The notes under the pieces: model-generated
What the model was told of the DNA's origin: nothing
Seen by the model: the letters and a program-made list of their open reading frames with translations, nothing else
Databases searched by the model: none
Source of the DNA: Linanthus parryae
Lineage: Eukaryota > Streptophyta > Magnoliopsida > Ericales > Polemoniaceae
DNA: 64,000 nucleotides
Assembly: GCA_023055425.1 (NCBI GenBank)
Contig: JALGPY010000010.1
Location: forward strand, 20,371,363-20,435,362
Direction: 5' to 3'
Translations under genes and position numbers: made by a program
Shown here: positions 11,474 through 23,403 of the stretch, in pieces
How the letters are laid out: every line of letters begins with the position of its first letter
How positions within the stretch are numbered: the first letter of the stretch is position 1

Positions 11474-12430
11474 GATGATCTGCAAGATACTTAAACTTCC
11501 TCCTTGGTATCCAGGAATAAGTTCCTTCAAGGCTTTGAGTTCTTTAAACAGTAGAGGGAGCATCATAGAAAGTTTCAGTTTCTGTCTCAAGGCTTTGAGA
11601 TTCTACTGATTGATTTTGAACTTTATTTTTTCCTTTGTCCTCTTTCACAGCATCATCATCAGACTCATGCTTGTTCATATTTATATCTGCAAAACTTTCA
11701 ATCAGAGAACCCTTAGTACTTTCATCAAAAAAACACATGAATACTCTCTTCCACAATCTTGGTTTTTCTATTGTAAACCCTATAAGCTTTGCTAGTTTGA
11801 GAGTATCCAAGAAATACACATCAAACATCTATTTAGCACCTAATTGGCAGTATTAACAGCTTGTGCCCACAAGAACTTTGGAAAATTACTTTCAAGTAGC
11901 ATGGTTCTAGACATATCCTCAAGTGTCCTATTTTTCCTTTCAACTACTCCATTTTGCTGTGGAGTTCTAGGTGCAGAAAAGTTGTGTGATATGCCATGCT
12001 TTGCACAAAATAAATCAAAGTCAAGTTGATCAAATTCCCTTCCATGATCACTTCTAATGGATGCAACAGGTAGATTTTTCATAGTTTGAAGATCTTTGCA
12101 CAGTCTAGAAAATTCAGATAAGGCTTCATTTTTGTCTCTAATAAACATCACCCAAGTAAATCCAGAATAATCATCTACTATAACAAGCATATACCTCTTA
12201 CCTTTTGGGGTCTGAACTCTCATAGGACCACACAAGTCCATATGCAACAGTTCTAAGGGTGTAGAAGTACTTACAAAGTTCTTTGGCTTGAATGAGCTTC
12301 AGGTTTGTTTACCTTGTACACATGCCTTGCAAACCTCATCATCTTAATATTTTTGTGATGGTAATCCTCTTACCAAATCCTTTGAGATGAGTTTATTCAA
12401 GGTGTGTATACTAATATGCCCAAGCTTTCT
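11474..12430 (-). pseudogene. Copia integrase and linker (SIRE-like)
   Basis: A decayed GAG-pre-integrase zinc region lies at about 12,250-12,430. The core (12,247-11,840) reads HMDLCGPMR, LVIVDDYSGFTWVMF, IRSDHGREF and QQNGVVERKNRTLEDMSR. The D, D and E of the DDE triad are visible, with roughly the copia 35-residue spacing between the second D and E. Downstream, 11,544-11,828 is the charged linker to RT and contains the peptide ESQSLET, encoded by one of the dispersed tcaaggctttgag motifs. Confidence 0.88.
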
Positions 12431-12433
12431 ATT

Positions 12434-12840
12434 TCAAAGCTTTGAATCTTCCTTCAAGGCCTTGAGGCATTTTAACTTGTCACCTACAACACTATTAGTA
12501 CTCATTGCATATAAATTATATGATCTAGGAGCAGTGAGTATGCAATCTCCATATTTGTCATCTTGCACCACACATTTTTCCTTGTCAAATATAGCTTTAT
12601 AATCTTTATCACATAACTGAGAGATACTAAGGAGATTATACTTAAGTCCATCCACAAGATAAACATCAGAGATAGAGTTGGTAGAACCATTACCAATACT
12701 ACCTATATCAATAATATTGCATTTTTCTTTATCACCAAGTGTGATTGTTCCTTCAAATTTTTCTGTAAGCTCAGCAAAGAGAGATTTCTTTCCACTCATA
12801 TGTTTGGAACAGACATTGTCTAATATCCATTTCTGATCTT
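12434..12840 (-). pseudogene. Copia aspartic protease region with altered active site
   Basis: Translation in the open frame gives KWILDNVCSKHMSGKKSLF, aligned to the usual W-x-L-D-S-G-C-S-x-H-M-T-G of copia proteases. The catalytic D-S-G reads D-N-V. ITLGDKEKCNIIDIGSIG and YNLLSISQLCDKDY follow, as is usual for the stretch between protease and integrase. With the S-G of the D-S-G motif lost, the protease would not be expected to work. Confidence 0.85.
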
Positions 12841-13015
12841 TAAGGCCTTGGTGACATCCTGCAAAAGTAGATCATTGCCTAAACAGGCTGTTAGACCAAG
12901 TGCAGAACTTTCAGTCATAATCAGAATCAGCCATGTTTGGTGGTCCAATTCCTTTTGGAACCCAAATATGCCTAACCTGTCCCGTAAGCTGATAAGTATT
13001 CCTCATAATGTGAGT

Positions 13016-14732
13016 TTATGATCTTCTGAAGGGACAATTTAATCTGATATGACCAATTTTTCCAAAGTAATGACACTTTGGAGAATGTCTGCTACTAGAT
13101 TTGACAAAAGTAGTTTGGCTTTTCTTTGGAAAATTTGGATTATAGGCAATCCCACTTTTATGCATTGATTTCAGACTTCCTCCAAGAATGAGATTTAGAT
13201 TATGTTCTGATCCTGTAAAACTAGCTAGGAACTTTTTAGACTCTTGAAGTTTCTCAGCCAATTGTTTTTCTAAATCCTCATAATGAGTCTTTAGATCAGA
13301 ATATCTTTCAGTTAAAAGAGTGTTTTGATCAACAATCTCTTTTATCTATGCCTTCAAGGCTTTGAACTTGCTTTCCAAGGCCTTGAAGTCCTTTTCAATT
13401 TTTTTCTTAGAAACTTCAACAGTTTTGTTGGTAAAAACTAGGTCCAGGTTTTCTTTTACCTGCTCATGAATCTTAATCTTTAAAGAAGAAATCTCATTTC
13501 TATAACTTTCCTCATTTAATAACATACTCTTGAGAATTTCAGGAAGTACATCACAAGGACTAGCAAGAAGATTTTTTACCATTTCCTCAATATGTCTGTC
13601 TGATGACTTTTCTTCATCATGTTTAGCCATGAAGCACAAATTTGCTTTATCTTCTTCTGTGTCTGAGTCACTTGATGAATCAGAATCACTCCAAGAGGCC
13701 ATCATGGCTTTCTTCCTTCTGTTGTCACTGTCTTTCTTTTGAAAGTTCATGTTCTTCTTTTTTTGTGGAAAATCCCTTAATAAAATATCTGCATCACCAC
13801 ACTCATCACAATTAATTACTTTAGTTTTATGTAACTGTGATGAAGTCTTACCTTTGTAGTCCTTGCTGCTTGAAGGTCTTGATCTCTCTCTGTTGTAGGA
13901 CCTGTTACCAGAGTTTATTTTCTTCTTGAGAATCCTGGCCAAGGCCTTGGAGATCAATGCTAAAGCCTCTTCATTATTATGCTCATCTTCAGTCTCAAGG
14001 CTTTGAGATTTTTCATTCTCTTTAGCCTTGAGTTCTATGTTCTTGATGTTTTCACTCAGATCACCTTCTACATCATTCATAGACATTTCATGAGTGATAA
14101 GCTTTCCTTATAGATCATCTAGCTGAAGAAGACTTAAATCCTGAGCTTCCTCAATAGCTGTTGTCTTTGGCTCCCACTTGGCTTTTGGCAAGCTTCTCAG
14201 AATTTTCCTGACCTTTTCTTCATTTGAAAACTGCTTTCCCAATTACTCCAGATTATTCACCACATCAGTGAATCTTTTGAACATCTCCTTGATGGTCTCA
14301 TCTGAGTTCATCTTGAACAACTCATATTGCCTCATAATTATGTTGATCTTGGTCTGTTTAACCTGGCTTGTTCCTTCATATGTCACAACCAGTTTGTTCC
14401 ATACTTCTTTGGCACTTTTTAAAGTTTGACACTCTGTTGAACTCATCTGCATTAAGAGCACAGTATAACAGATTCATAGCCTTCTAATTTTTTGATACCT
14501 TTTTCAGTTCAGTAACTGAGAGATTTTCCTCAGACTTGATGCATCTAACTCTATCTATGGTAGTGTAATACACATGAGGACAATTTTAAACTATTAACCA
14601 CAGTTCCATGTCTTGATCTATGATGAACATCTTCACCAATGCCTTCCAGTACATGAAGTTATCACCACAGAACAATGGAGGTCTTTTTGCTTCCCTTCCT
14701 TGTGAGAATCCACCATCTCCTACATTACTCAT
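13016..14732 (-). pseudogene. Copia gag (SIRE-like)
   Basis: Starts at the ATG at 14,732 (MSNVGDGGFSQGREAKRPPL), typical of copia gag with its F-x-G-D-N-F-x-Y-W motif. The UBN2-type core is at 14,243-14,461 (SAKEVWNKLVVTYEGTSQVK, ETIKEMFKRFTDVVNNL). The C-terminal part (13,346-14,086) is lysine- and acid-rich with a decayed knuckle (CDECGDADILLRDFP). A second CCHC-type knuckle at 13,016-13,100 has its second Cys changed to Phe (CHYFGKIGHIRLNCP). Several stops interrupt it. Confidence 0.85.
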
Positions 14733-14760
14733 ATTAACAAGATTGTTGGATCTATATTAG

Positions 14761-14781
14761 TGACCCAAGCTCTAATACCAA
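14761..14781 (-). other. Primer-binding site, tRNA-Met type
   Basis: Minus strand reads TTGGTATTAGAGCTTGGG, one mismatch from the usual TTGGTATCAGAGC core, directly after the 5' LTR. Confidence 0.8.
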
Positions 14782-14782
14782 T

Positions 14783-16269
14783 TTAAAGTTTGTAATGTAG
14801 ACTAAATACAGTACCAAAATACTCTAGAAGTGGGGGTTGAATAGAGTATGGAAACTCTTTACTAAACACAAATTTTAACTAATTAACTATGTGAGAAACT
14901 CAAATCTCAAGGCCTTGAGATTTTAGAAAACATTCAGAAACTTTCAAAGGCAAAACAAAAAGCTTCTAGGCCTTGAACTATAACCAGTTCTGAACAGTTT
15001 ATAAACCCTAGTTTGATTTGAGTTGTGTGCAACAGAAAATATAAAACTGTAAAGTAAAGAACACAAATCAATTTACACAGTTCAGTCCCAATGGACCTAA
15101 TCTCTTCCTGAGGGATCTAATCCCACTAGGATTGGGCAAACACTTCTTATTACTCACACAGAACAACCCTAGATCTTCAAGCCTAAGTGATTTCCCTTAC
15201 ACCTATACAGCTTGTGGTTCCAAACCTATCTAGTATCAGCTACTAACTGTTGAGCTAACAAGAACCTCTTGTTGTTCACTTGAACAACCAACCACTAGGT
15301 TTAGTGAGGTTTTAGATATACAAAAGACAAGCAGATTACGACACAGAAGAAGAACACAGTATAGGAATAAGCTTGTGAAGGCCTGGATGTGTTCTTCAGG
15401 AAACTGGAATGATTGACCTTCTGAAAGCTGTAATTGAAGCCTGAATGTATGTGTGTTTTAATGTTTGATCTCCCACGAATATTCCACACCTCTCTCAGTT
15501 CTCTGCAAGCTTCTACTCTTTCAAAGTTCAAACCAGTCTTTTATCCACTCACTGCAACTGAATGAGAGATTTTAGGATTTCAGTTCCTGCAAATTCATCC
15601 TTTCATACTACAATTTAAACAGATCTTAGTAGATATCCGTTGGAGTTTGTTGAGATTGCATTTGCACATTTAACAAACCTGCAACAACATTAAAACATAG
15701 CAACAACAAAAAAATCCAGAATAATAAAAGCACTAAGTCTGTTTGGATTTCCATTTTCTGAATAAAAACTGAATGAGTGAATAAAACAATAATCTGATTA
15801 ACTTCTGAAACAAATAACTCATGATAAACTAGTTTAAGACTATTAGAAGTCATTAAACAATCATAATAATAAATATCAAATCCTGCAAGAAAGAATCAAA
15901 TTAACTCTGTAAAGTTGTCAGCTGCTCAAGGCACATCTCAAGGCCTTGAAGCTTTGAACATGCTTCACAGTCTTTCAAAGTTGAAACTAGAAATCTATGA
16001 TTCTCTCTGATCAGGATATCTGCAATTGTGTTAGATATATAGAGAATATAAAACATACGTATTTACAACAAATCTCTGATCTTAATTATCAGATAGCCAA
16101 TCTGGAACGCAATATTGTTAAAGCATTCAGCATAATAAAGCTACTCTCAAGGCTTTGAAGCTCTGCTCAGTATCTCAAGGCCTTGGAGCCTCAGAAATAC
16201 TTTGTCTTTGTCTTTCATCACTCAAAACAGTTACTTCTCAAAACAAATTTAAAGGTCTTTGATTCTACC
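14783..16269 (-). repeat. 5' LTR of the SIRE-like element
   Basis: Pairs with 5,739-7,226. Its terminal TG (minus strand) has decayed to GG, as shown by comparison with the 3' LTR and by the adjacent GATAT duplication. Confidence 0.9.
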
Positions 16270-16274
16270 GATAT

Positions 16275-17478
16275 GATTATTGGTACTGGATTTCCCCGAC
16301 TTAAAGAACTAAACTGAGCTTTTAAATAAATGAACATGTCATAACTTATTTTTATACATAATTTTGCCTCACCCTAATTTACGCTATGTGAGGCGTTCTC
16401 ATTCAATTTCTTGATTTTTCAACTGCGGTGTCCTTGTTTAGTAAAACCACCACAGGAGAGGCCTACTTTGGGTATGGATACGTCGCATACTAGGGGAAGC
16501 ATCATCTCGTATGAATAAAGTAGTAATTTCAATATTCCGCTGTTTTAATATAATGGTTTTTAAAAACTATGAACAAGTCTTATGAACTATTTGATGTAAA
16601 AGTGTATTTTATGAATCAGAAGCAAAGATTTTTTTTCCTGATCTTGGTAGGAACCTCACTATGAGAGGGGCACACGCATAATTTCAGTAATGAAAATTTG
16701 GGGGTGTTACAGACTCTCTCTCTCTCTCTCTCGCTCCCTCCCTTCTACCTCCCTCAACCTCTTTGGACCTCTCTGGCCGCCTGAAACAACAGAAGGAACA
16801 GCGACAACAGTGGCCGAAGGGGACTGCCGAGCAGACCTGAAGACCAGACCCGATGGAGAACCCTAGCCACCGCGCCTTCTCCTTCTTCCACCATCAATCT
16901 CCGACGCTCCCCAAACCTCCTTGAGGACCTAATGAACCCATGTTGTCACCCATTGCAGCCCGTAGTCTCAGGACACCCTCTTTTTCGACGCATTTTAGAC
17001 CAAGCTTCGACACCCGATTAATCCTTTTTTTTCTTGAATCTGGATACTTCGACTTGAATTAGAGTTTTAGATCATCAAAATTTCATGGGTATCCTTGTAT
17101 GAGAAGATTCATGAACTTCTATTGGTGGGTGAAGAAGACGATGCAATGTGAGTGTAAAGGGGATGATTTTGATGATAAACAGGAAGTTGTGGTGACTTAT
17201 GCATAAAACGGAAACTTTAAGGTAGGGACCTTGTTTTAGTTTTACACAAACTTAACTTTTAAATAAACTTAACATTTGTTTAAATAAATTTAAAATAGTA
17301 TTTATAGTTTCTTATGTAATCTATATAAATAAATACTCTTGTGAAATGATTTGAGAAGAGCCTATATATGATAATTTGGTCATTTTATTATTATATTAGT
17401 ATATGTATATATATAACTATTTGTGAATAAGATTTTAGTTAGTTACAAAGTAATAAAAAATGTTTGTTTATATATATC

Positions 17479-17542
<64 letters not shown>

Positions 17543-18476
17543 TATGTGTGGTTGTGTATGTAACTATTCTTGTGATATATGTTAACAGATGATGTTTTAT
17601 AAGTTAGGATTTTTCAACACCTAAATAGCGATATACACTTTTATGAATTAAAAATGTATGGTAAGAGCAAAATATTGTTTTAAGAACTTTCCAAGTGTTG
17701 AATGGATTTAAATAAGGTTTGAACTAGTATACTTGAACTAATTATGCTCTTTAAAGTTGACTAAATCATATTGTGTAATGTTATTATTTAGTTCCAAAAT
17801 TTATAACTTGAGAAGTTTATGGATAGTTATGTGCCTAATTAAATATGAGTTTTTCTAGATAAAAGTATTTAACAATCATTTAGCTACATCATGGAAATTC
17901 CACTTTATTTATAGAAAGACAAGGTATAAGCATACTTCTTATAATTGGCTTGAAATCTATTTTAAATAAATAGAATGAGGGATTTGGGTTATCTGGAAAT
18001 CTAAAATAAGGAGTTTACTCAATAATTAGATCATTCATCGCATACTAGCATCGTACTTGCTAGTTGAAACTGTGATTGATTAGAAATTATAACTTGTAGG
18101 CGGCAGTTTTGTAGACGAAGGCTACGTCTCCCCGTATGGGCTTTTCTCGATATTTGCTGTTTCTACTTGAGGTGAGTAAAAATGCAAGGCATAGCTCTAT
18201 CTTCATTCGTCTCGAAATTATTATTTTTATATGTTTTCTCAAAATGAGTCTTTGATATGCGTCTTACTTGACAAGTTGTTACGCTTATCGACAATTTTTT
18301 TTTTTTGTAATTCTCACATGAAATTAATAAAACGTAATAATGTAAAGTGTAAGGACTTGTGAGGCGGAAAATTAATTGAATTTGGATAATTATGTATTTA
18401 ACTCTGCCGCACATAGCCCCGGGTCGCTCCTTTTACTCACTCTTTCAGGATGCAATAATGTGGAGTATCAACTTAA
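16275..18476. repeat. Retroelement-like non-coding spacer, copy 1 right part
   Basis: Matches about 26,766-29,034 at about 93% by eye near the start. At 16,690-16,709 the plus strand ends in gggggtgttaca, which on the minus strand reads TGTAACACCCCC, a common plant gypsy LTR start. A CT-rich tract follows at 16,711-16,745. A TG microsatellite is at 17,483-17,535. No ORF is supportable. The end, acttaa at 18,471-18,476, is the Tekay target site. Confidence 0.6.
17483..17535. repeat. TG microsatellite, expanded in copy 1 only
   Basis: About 26 TG units. The aligned place in copy 2 (28,089-28,101) has only a few units. Confidence 0.97.
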
Positions 18477-20648
18477 TGTAGAGATCTAAAATTCTTATAA
18501 TAATTAGTATTATTATGACTACTAAAATAATAATTATTTCTTTGTTGGTTTATGTGTTCATGTAGTATTTGGCAAATTGCTTGATTTAAAAGGTAGATAT
18601 ATGTATGATCATATGGATTTAATGATTATTAGTGTGTTAATATGTATTATATATAGTTAAAACATTTTTTTCCAGGGGGTATGTGTTTGTATATATTCTT
18701 AATTCAGGTGGATTGTAGTGTCATTTTAGAATCTTCAAAACTTGTAGGCTGAAATTAAATGACGATAGAAATAAGAAAAATTATGAACGCATGAGCATTG
18801 TAGAAACCCTCCCACCTCCATTGTTGCTTCTTCGTCCTTCTGCCAACGCATCCGCACAAAGTGTTTTCGACCATCCTTTTCAACTATCGTGAGTCTTATT
18901 CTCCCTCTTTCAAAATGCTCCAATATTGGAAGATCGTACTTCTCCATATTTGCCAGTCAAAATTTCAGTTTCTCAGTCAATTTTCAGTCACTCTGTCAAA
19001 TAAAAGTATAGAATTGATGACCTTATACTCGTTATCTCGCAACCTTATAGAAGGGATTATTGGTCTACGCGTCAAGAGCTTCAAAACGGTACCAAAATCT
19101 CTATCTCTCGGTGAAGTCGAAAACTAACGCGTTTCCCTCTAGGTAGGGAAATTAACTGATTTGGACATTGCAATTTGTATACTTATTATATGCTTACATT
19201 ATGTTTTCATGTAATTGTGTGATTTTAATGTTTTAAGTTTATGTAATTCGATTGATAAGAACTTTGGAGATTGTTCTATGTGGATTTTGTTATATATACG
19301 AATGCGTGAAAGTTGCCGAAGTGATGAGTTTGTTATATGTTGGTGTAATTGGAAATTGAGGGGCTGTTTGATTATAGTTGATGCATTGTAGGGTGTGAGA
19401 ACCCGATTCAGTCATATATGTGTGTGTCTTGGGGAGAGTGTACCCTTTGAGCAAGTTGGGCTCGGTGCCCATCGGTGAAAGACGGTAAGCCCGCGCGGGA
19501 GGTGCCTGACTGTCCTTCGGGTTAGTAACCTATAGAGATGTGATGTGTGTTTGGGTTACCTGGTCCCTCGGTTTCAATCCATAAACGGCTGTGTGTTTGA
19601 TACACATCCTCTAGTTGTTCATGGTTTTGTATTTTGTCGAGCATATGTTAACATTAGTTGTTTGATATATGCGTTGTGGTCATCGGTTTACATATGTTAT
19701 GTATGTCGCTCCTACTATTTTTCAAGTGATAATATGACACATTGAATACATGGAAGCTTTGAGTTGATTCTTGTATTAGATTTTATTGTTAGACTCTTTT
19801 TCGGAGCTAGCTCATCTTGTTCTGTGAAATTAGTTGCTCTGTAAATAATGTGAAATGCGTAGAACTGTATACAATCTTTGCACGTTTCGGAGGGCCATTG
19901 GCCTAGTTTTGAGATCTGATGTCTTTTTATGTTGATTCATGTCAAAATTCTCTAATCCTTTTGATAGTAATATGATGTTGTTATCTTCCGTTTGCACACT
20001 TCTCATGTTAATTGAATAGCGTTGGAACACAATTTTAGTTGTTTTACTTAAATCGGATAGATTAATACATGCTGGTACGATTTTGCTATTTATAGGAGAT
20101 CGGTCCAACGGATCTAAGTGATTCAAGATGATTTGTAAACTAGACACATATGAGTTCTTTCCAGCTTAATTTGGTAGATAGTTAGCGGTTTTGCCCAGAA
20201 ACATTTTTTAAGTTGGTCATTTAGTTATGAATTTCTTTTCTCCAACAGTCATCTCACGAAATAAATTATAATTTAATATCGATAACTTTGAATAAAAAAC
20301 TATTTTATTTGGGTATACTATACATGTTTAAGAGTCTATGTGAAAATTTTCATGTTCTTTGGGCTTATAGTTTATGATTAAATGAATTTTTAAAGTTCGT
20401 ACTATAGTTCTGAATTTTCAGCTGACCAACAGCACGTTTGGGCATGTATCTCCCAAACCCTACACGCTTTTCAAAACTGCTTTAGAGGCAATAATTAGAC
20501 ATCTAGTATGCCTCCGATTAAGTTTCTTAATTTTCCACCGAGATAAGAGATATTAAATTTCTAAGCCGAACTGTTGAAATTGTCCTTTTTCAGCATATAG
20601 TTTGTGAATCTGGTTACATTCTCGTGACTTGGGATCCAGGTTGTGACA
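18477..20648 (+). repeat. Tekay-like LTR, uninterrupted version
   Basis: Begins TGTAGAGATC and ends GTGACA, matching 29,035-30,205 and 34,059-36,308. Preceded by CTTAA, the target sequence of the complete element at 29,035, so left flank and LTR were copied together. Length 2,172 bases; it retains about 1 kb that the LTR at 29,035 has lost. Confidence 0.88.
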
Positions 20649-23403
20649 ACTTGGTATATGAGCACTAGGTACGAATACCTATGGGAGGTGAGAAATAGAT
20701 TAAGTGAATTGTTGGTGTATACATTAATATAACTGATATGTGTTTATGTGTTCTATAATTGTGTTGCCTTTTTCCTTGATGTGCATGGTTCTGAAGTGTT
20801 CTAAATGTGTTAACTTGTTTTCACCACTGTGTTACATGTTTTTTTTAATATCATCATGTCAATAAGTTTCTCAAGTGATTCTAGAATAAATGCACAGCTA
20901 GCGATTGATTTAGCATTCGTATAGAGTGATGGCTCCGAACGAGAGTATATTTACTAAGATGAAGAAAAGACTACAATTATAACTAAAAGTATTTGGAACG
21001 GTGCGGTTTGTATTTAACTAATTGTGAGAGATACTTGTTCTTGAATATGTTTTGTTAATGTTGGATATGCAGAAAGACATGTTGATAGTTTTGTTAGCCA
21101 CATTAATTGGTTAAGCTATCGTCATTAGTGTAATTGATTTTCTAGGTTGTTATAGTCCAGCTAACTGAACTATTGCACGTGGTAACCCTTAATTTGGCTA
21201 TGTTCTTGATTCGACTTTAGTCATGTGCTTAGTTCCCCCTATAAAGAGGGATAAAACTTAGACTTCTATGGAAGCATTTTTTCAAAGGTGTAATGATCAT
21301 TTGCGGATAATGATAGTTCTAACTACTATTTGATCTTAGAATCTTTGTTTCAATTATGAGATGGAGGGACGGGCTCATGCTTGGACTCCTCTACTGATGT
21401 TTTAAGGTTCATTCTTTGGATTCTTATTGTTCTTAGAGATGTACCGGTGATTCGGTAGATCTGATGCCATAGGGGTGTCATGGTATCAAATTTATTGGGC
21501 TTAGTTGAGCGGAGGGGTAAGGATGACGATATTTCTAAGATGGCATATAGGACACTTTATGGTCACTATGAGTTTGTTGTGATGCATTTTGGACTTACTA
21601 GTGCTCCTGCACCATTTATGGATTTAGTGAACTGTATCTTACATCCTTATCTGGATCAGTTTTTGGTTGTTCTTATTGATATATTTTGATACACTCACTA
21701 TTGAAAAGAGTCACATGAGGAGCATTTAAGGATCACACTACAAGTTCTTCAAGAGCATAAACCATTTGTTAAGTATGAGAAGTGTGAGTTTTGGCTTTCT
21801 GAGGTGAAATTTCTTGGCCATGTGGTTTCAGAGAGCAGATTATCGATTGATCCGTCCAAGATAGAAGTCGTTATAAGCTGGGAACGACCAAATAATGTTT
21901 TTTAGATACGAAGTTTCTTGTTCTTAGTTGGCTACTATTGATGTTTTGTGAAGGATTTATCACGTCTCGCAGCACCAATGATTCAACAAACTCGTTAACG
22001 AGTTAAGTTTGCTTAGAATGACGCGCGTGAAGTAGATTTCCAAAAAATTATGAGGAGAATCCCTAGTCTTAGCGGTGCCAGAAAGGGGGGCTTAGTTACA
22101 ATGTTCATTGTGACGCTTCTCGAGATGGATTAGGTTATGTATTGATGCAACAAGGCAAGGTAGCAGCCTATGAATCTCACCAGCTAAAGATAAATGAAAA
22201 AAATTATCCCACTCATGATTTGGAGCTTACAGTCTTTGTCTTTGTCTTGAAGAGCAGGAGATACTATTTATATGGTTAGCGATTTGAGGTTTTCTCTGAT
22301 CATAATAATTTGAAGTATTTTTTTTCATAGAAGGACCCGAATATGCGCCTGAGGAGATAGGTGGAATATTTACAAACTTATGACTTTGAGATTCTGTATC
22401 ACCCGGGGAAAGCTAATGTAATTGTCGATGCCCTAAGTAGGAAGTTATTTGGCACCATAGCTAGTATAGATATCCATGAATGGAAAATGCTCGAGGACAT
22501 TAGATAGTTAGACTTGTGTCTTGGGGGAGTGGATGGGTAGCCTATGTTTTTAAATATGGTTGTGGTGGGTACACTTACAAAAAAGAATCACCGAGGCTTA
22601 AAGAAGTGATAAAGAGATACAAGATATTCAGGTTTGCTTGGCTAATGGTGAGGTAATGCAAGGTTGGGTTCGACACTCTGATCATGGCTTCAGATTTTGC
22701 GATAGGTCATTTTTTTTCAATAACTCTCTGTGAAGATGTATTACGCGAGTTCTACCACTCTATATTAGCAATGCACCATGGAGGTACAAAGATGTATGGG
22801 CATTTGCGTTGCCAGTTCTGATGGAAGGTTATGAAGAAAGATGTGGAACTTATTGTTGCTAATTGTTTAACATGTAAGCAGGTTAAGACCGGGCATTAGA
22901 GTCAAGTGGGATTGTTACAACCATTACATGAGGCGGAGTTGAAGTGGGAGCATGTGACGATGTCAGGTCTTCCAAGGTCATCAGCAGGCCGGGATGCCAT
23001 TTGGGTGGTTGTGGATCGTATTACAAAGGCAGCCCATTTTATAAATATCCAAATGATATATTTAGTAGATGCTCTTGAAAAACTGTATAGACGTGAGATT
23101 CTCAAATTGCATGGTGTTCCAATTTCAAATTTTTCTGACAGAGATCCACAATTTCCTTCACGGGTTGAAAGATTACATTTGTCCCTTGGGACGAATGCGT
23201 TGTTCAGTACTGCATTTCACCGTCAGACATACGCACAATAGGAGTGTATAATACATATTTTGGTGGATATGCTTCGGGCTTGTGTATTAGATATTTGAGG
23301 CTCATGGGAGGATCACTTGCCACTTGCAGACTTTGCCTACAATAACAGCTATCAAAGAAGTATCGGAATGGCACCTTTTGAGGCCTTTTTTGGTAAGCCT
23401 TAT
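20649..23403 (+). pseudogene. Tekay-like internal remnant, copy 2 (leader, RT, RNase H, integrase)
   Basis: A degenerate primer site (ttggtatatgagc, 20,651-20,663) follows the LTR. About 800 bases of leader follow, without gag or protease, then RT from about 21,480 in the same register as window position 31. The integrase core is readable at 22,906-23,241 (AIWVVVDRITKAAHF, SDRDPQFPS). Gag, protease and the RT N-terminus appear deleted. It stops at the same base as copy 1, at the copia fragment. Confidence 0.85.

Larger units (their letters stand above)
5739..16269 (-). mobile_element. SIRE/Maximus-like Ty1/copia retrotransposon, full length, defective
   Basis: The element has two LTRs of about 1.49 kb and a 5-bp target duplication GATAT (5,734-5,738 and 16,270-16,274). 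The uninterrupted target is at about 26,755-26,765 in copy 2. On the minus strand the order is 5' LTR, tRNA-Met site, gag, protease, integrase, RT, RNase H, an extra 3' ORF, two polypurine tracts, 3' LTR; this is the copia order with the SIRE-type extra ORF. The two LTRs differ at roughly 5% of sites over the first 560 bases by eye, so the copy is not recent. Twelve exact copies of CAAGGCCTTG are scattered through LTRs and internal region. All ORFs carry lesions. Confidence 0.93.
1..21449. repeat. Tandem duplication unit, copy 1 (expanded by two later insertions)
   Basis: The order Tekay-like pol fragment, minus-strand copia LTR, spacer, Tekay LTR, Tekay leader is seen here and again from 21,450. 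The first base of the window aligns to 21,450. Copy 1 carries two insertions absent from copy 2: a CACTA-like element at 3,882-4,307 and a SIRE-like element at 5,739-16,269. By eye, divergence from copy 2 is about 2% in the first 600 bases and about 7% in the spacer near 16,300. The unit begins in mid-pol at the window edge, so more of the array probably lies to the left. Confidence 0.88.

Noticed and set aside
16690..16710. Possible complete gypsy LTR ending at gggggtgttaca
   Set aside because: The terminus looks right on the minus strand, but I could not find the other end or a partner LTR, so it is only noted in the spacer entry.
19420..19520. Structured GC-rich stretch resembling an RNA gene
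   Set aside because: It lies inside the Tekay LTR and recurs, changed, in the LTR at 34,980-35,080; no tRNA or rRNA signature.
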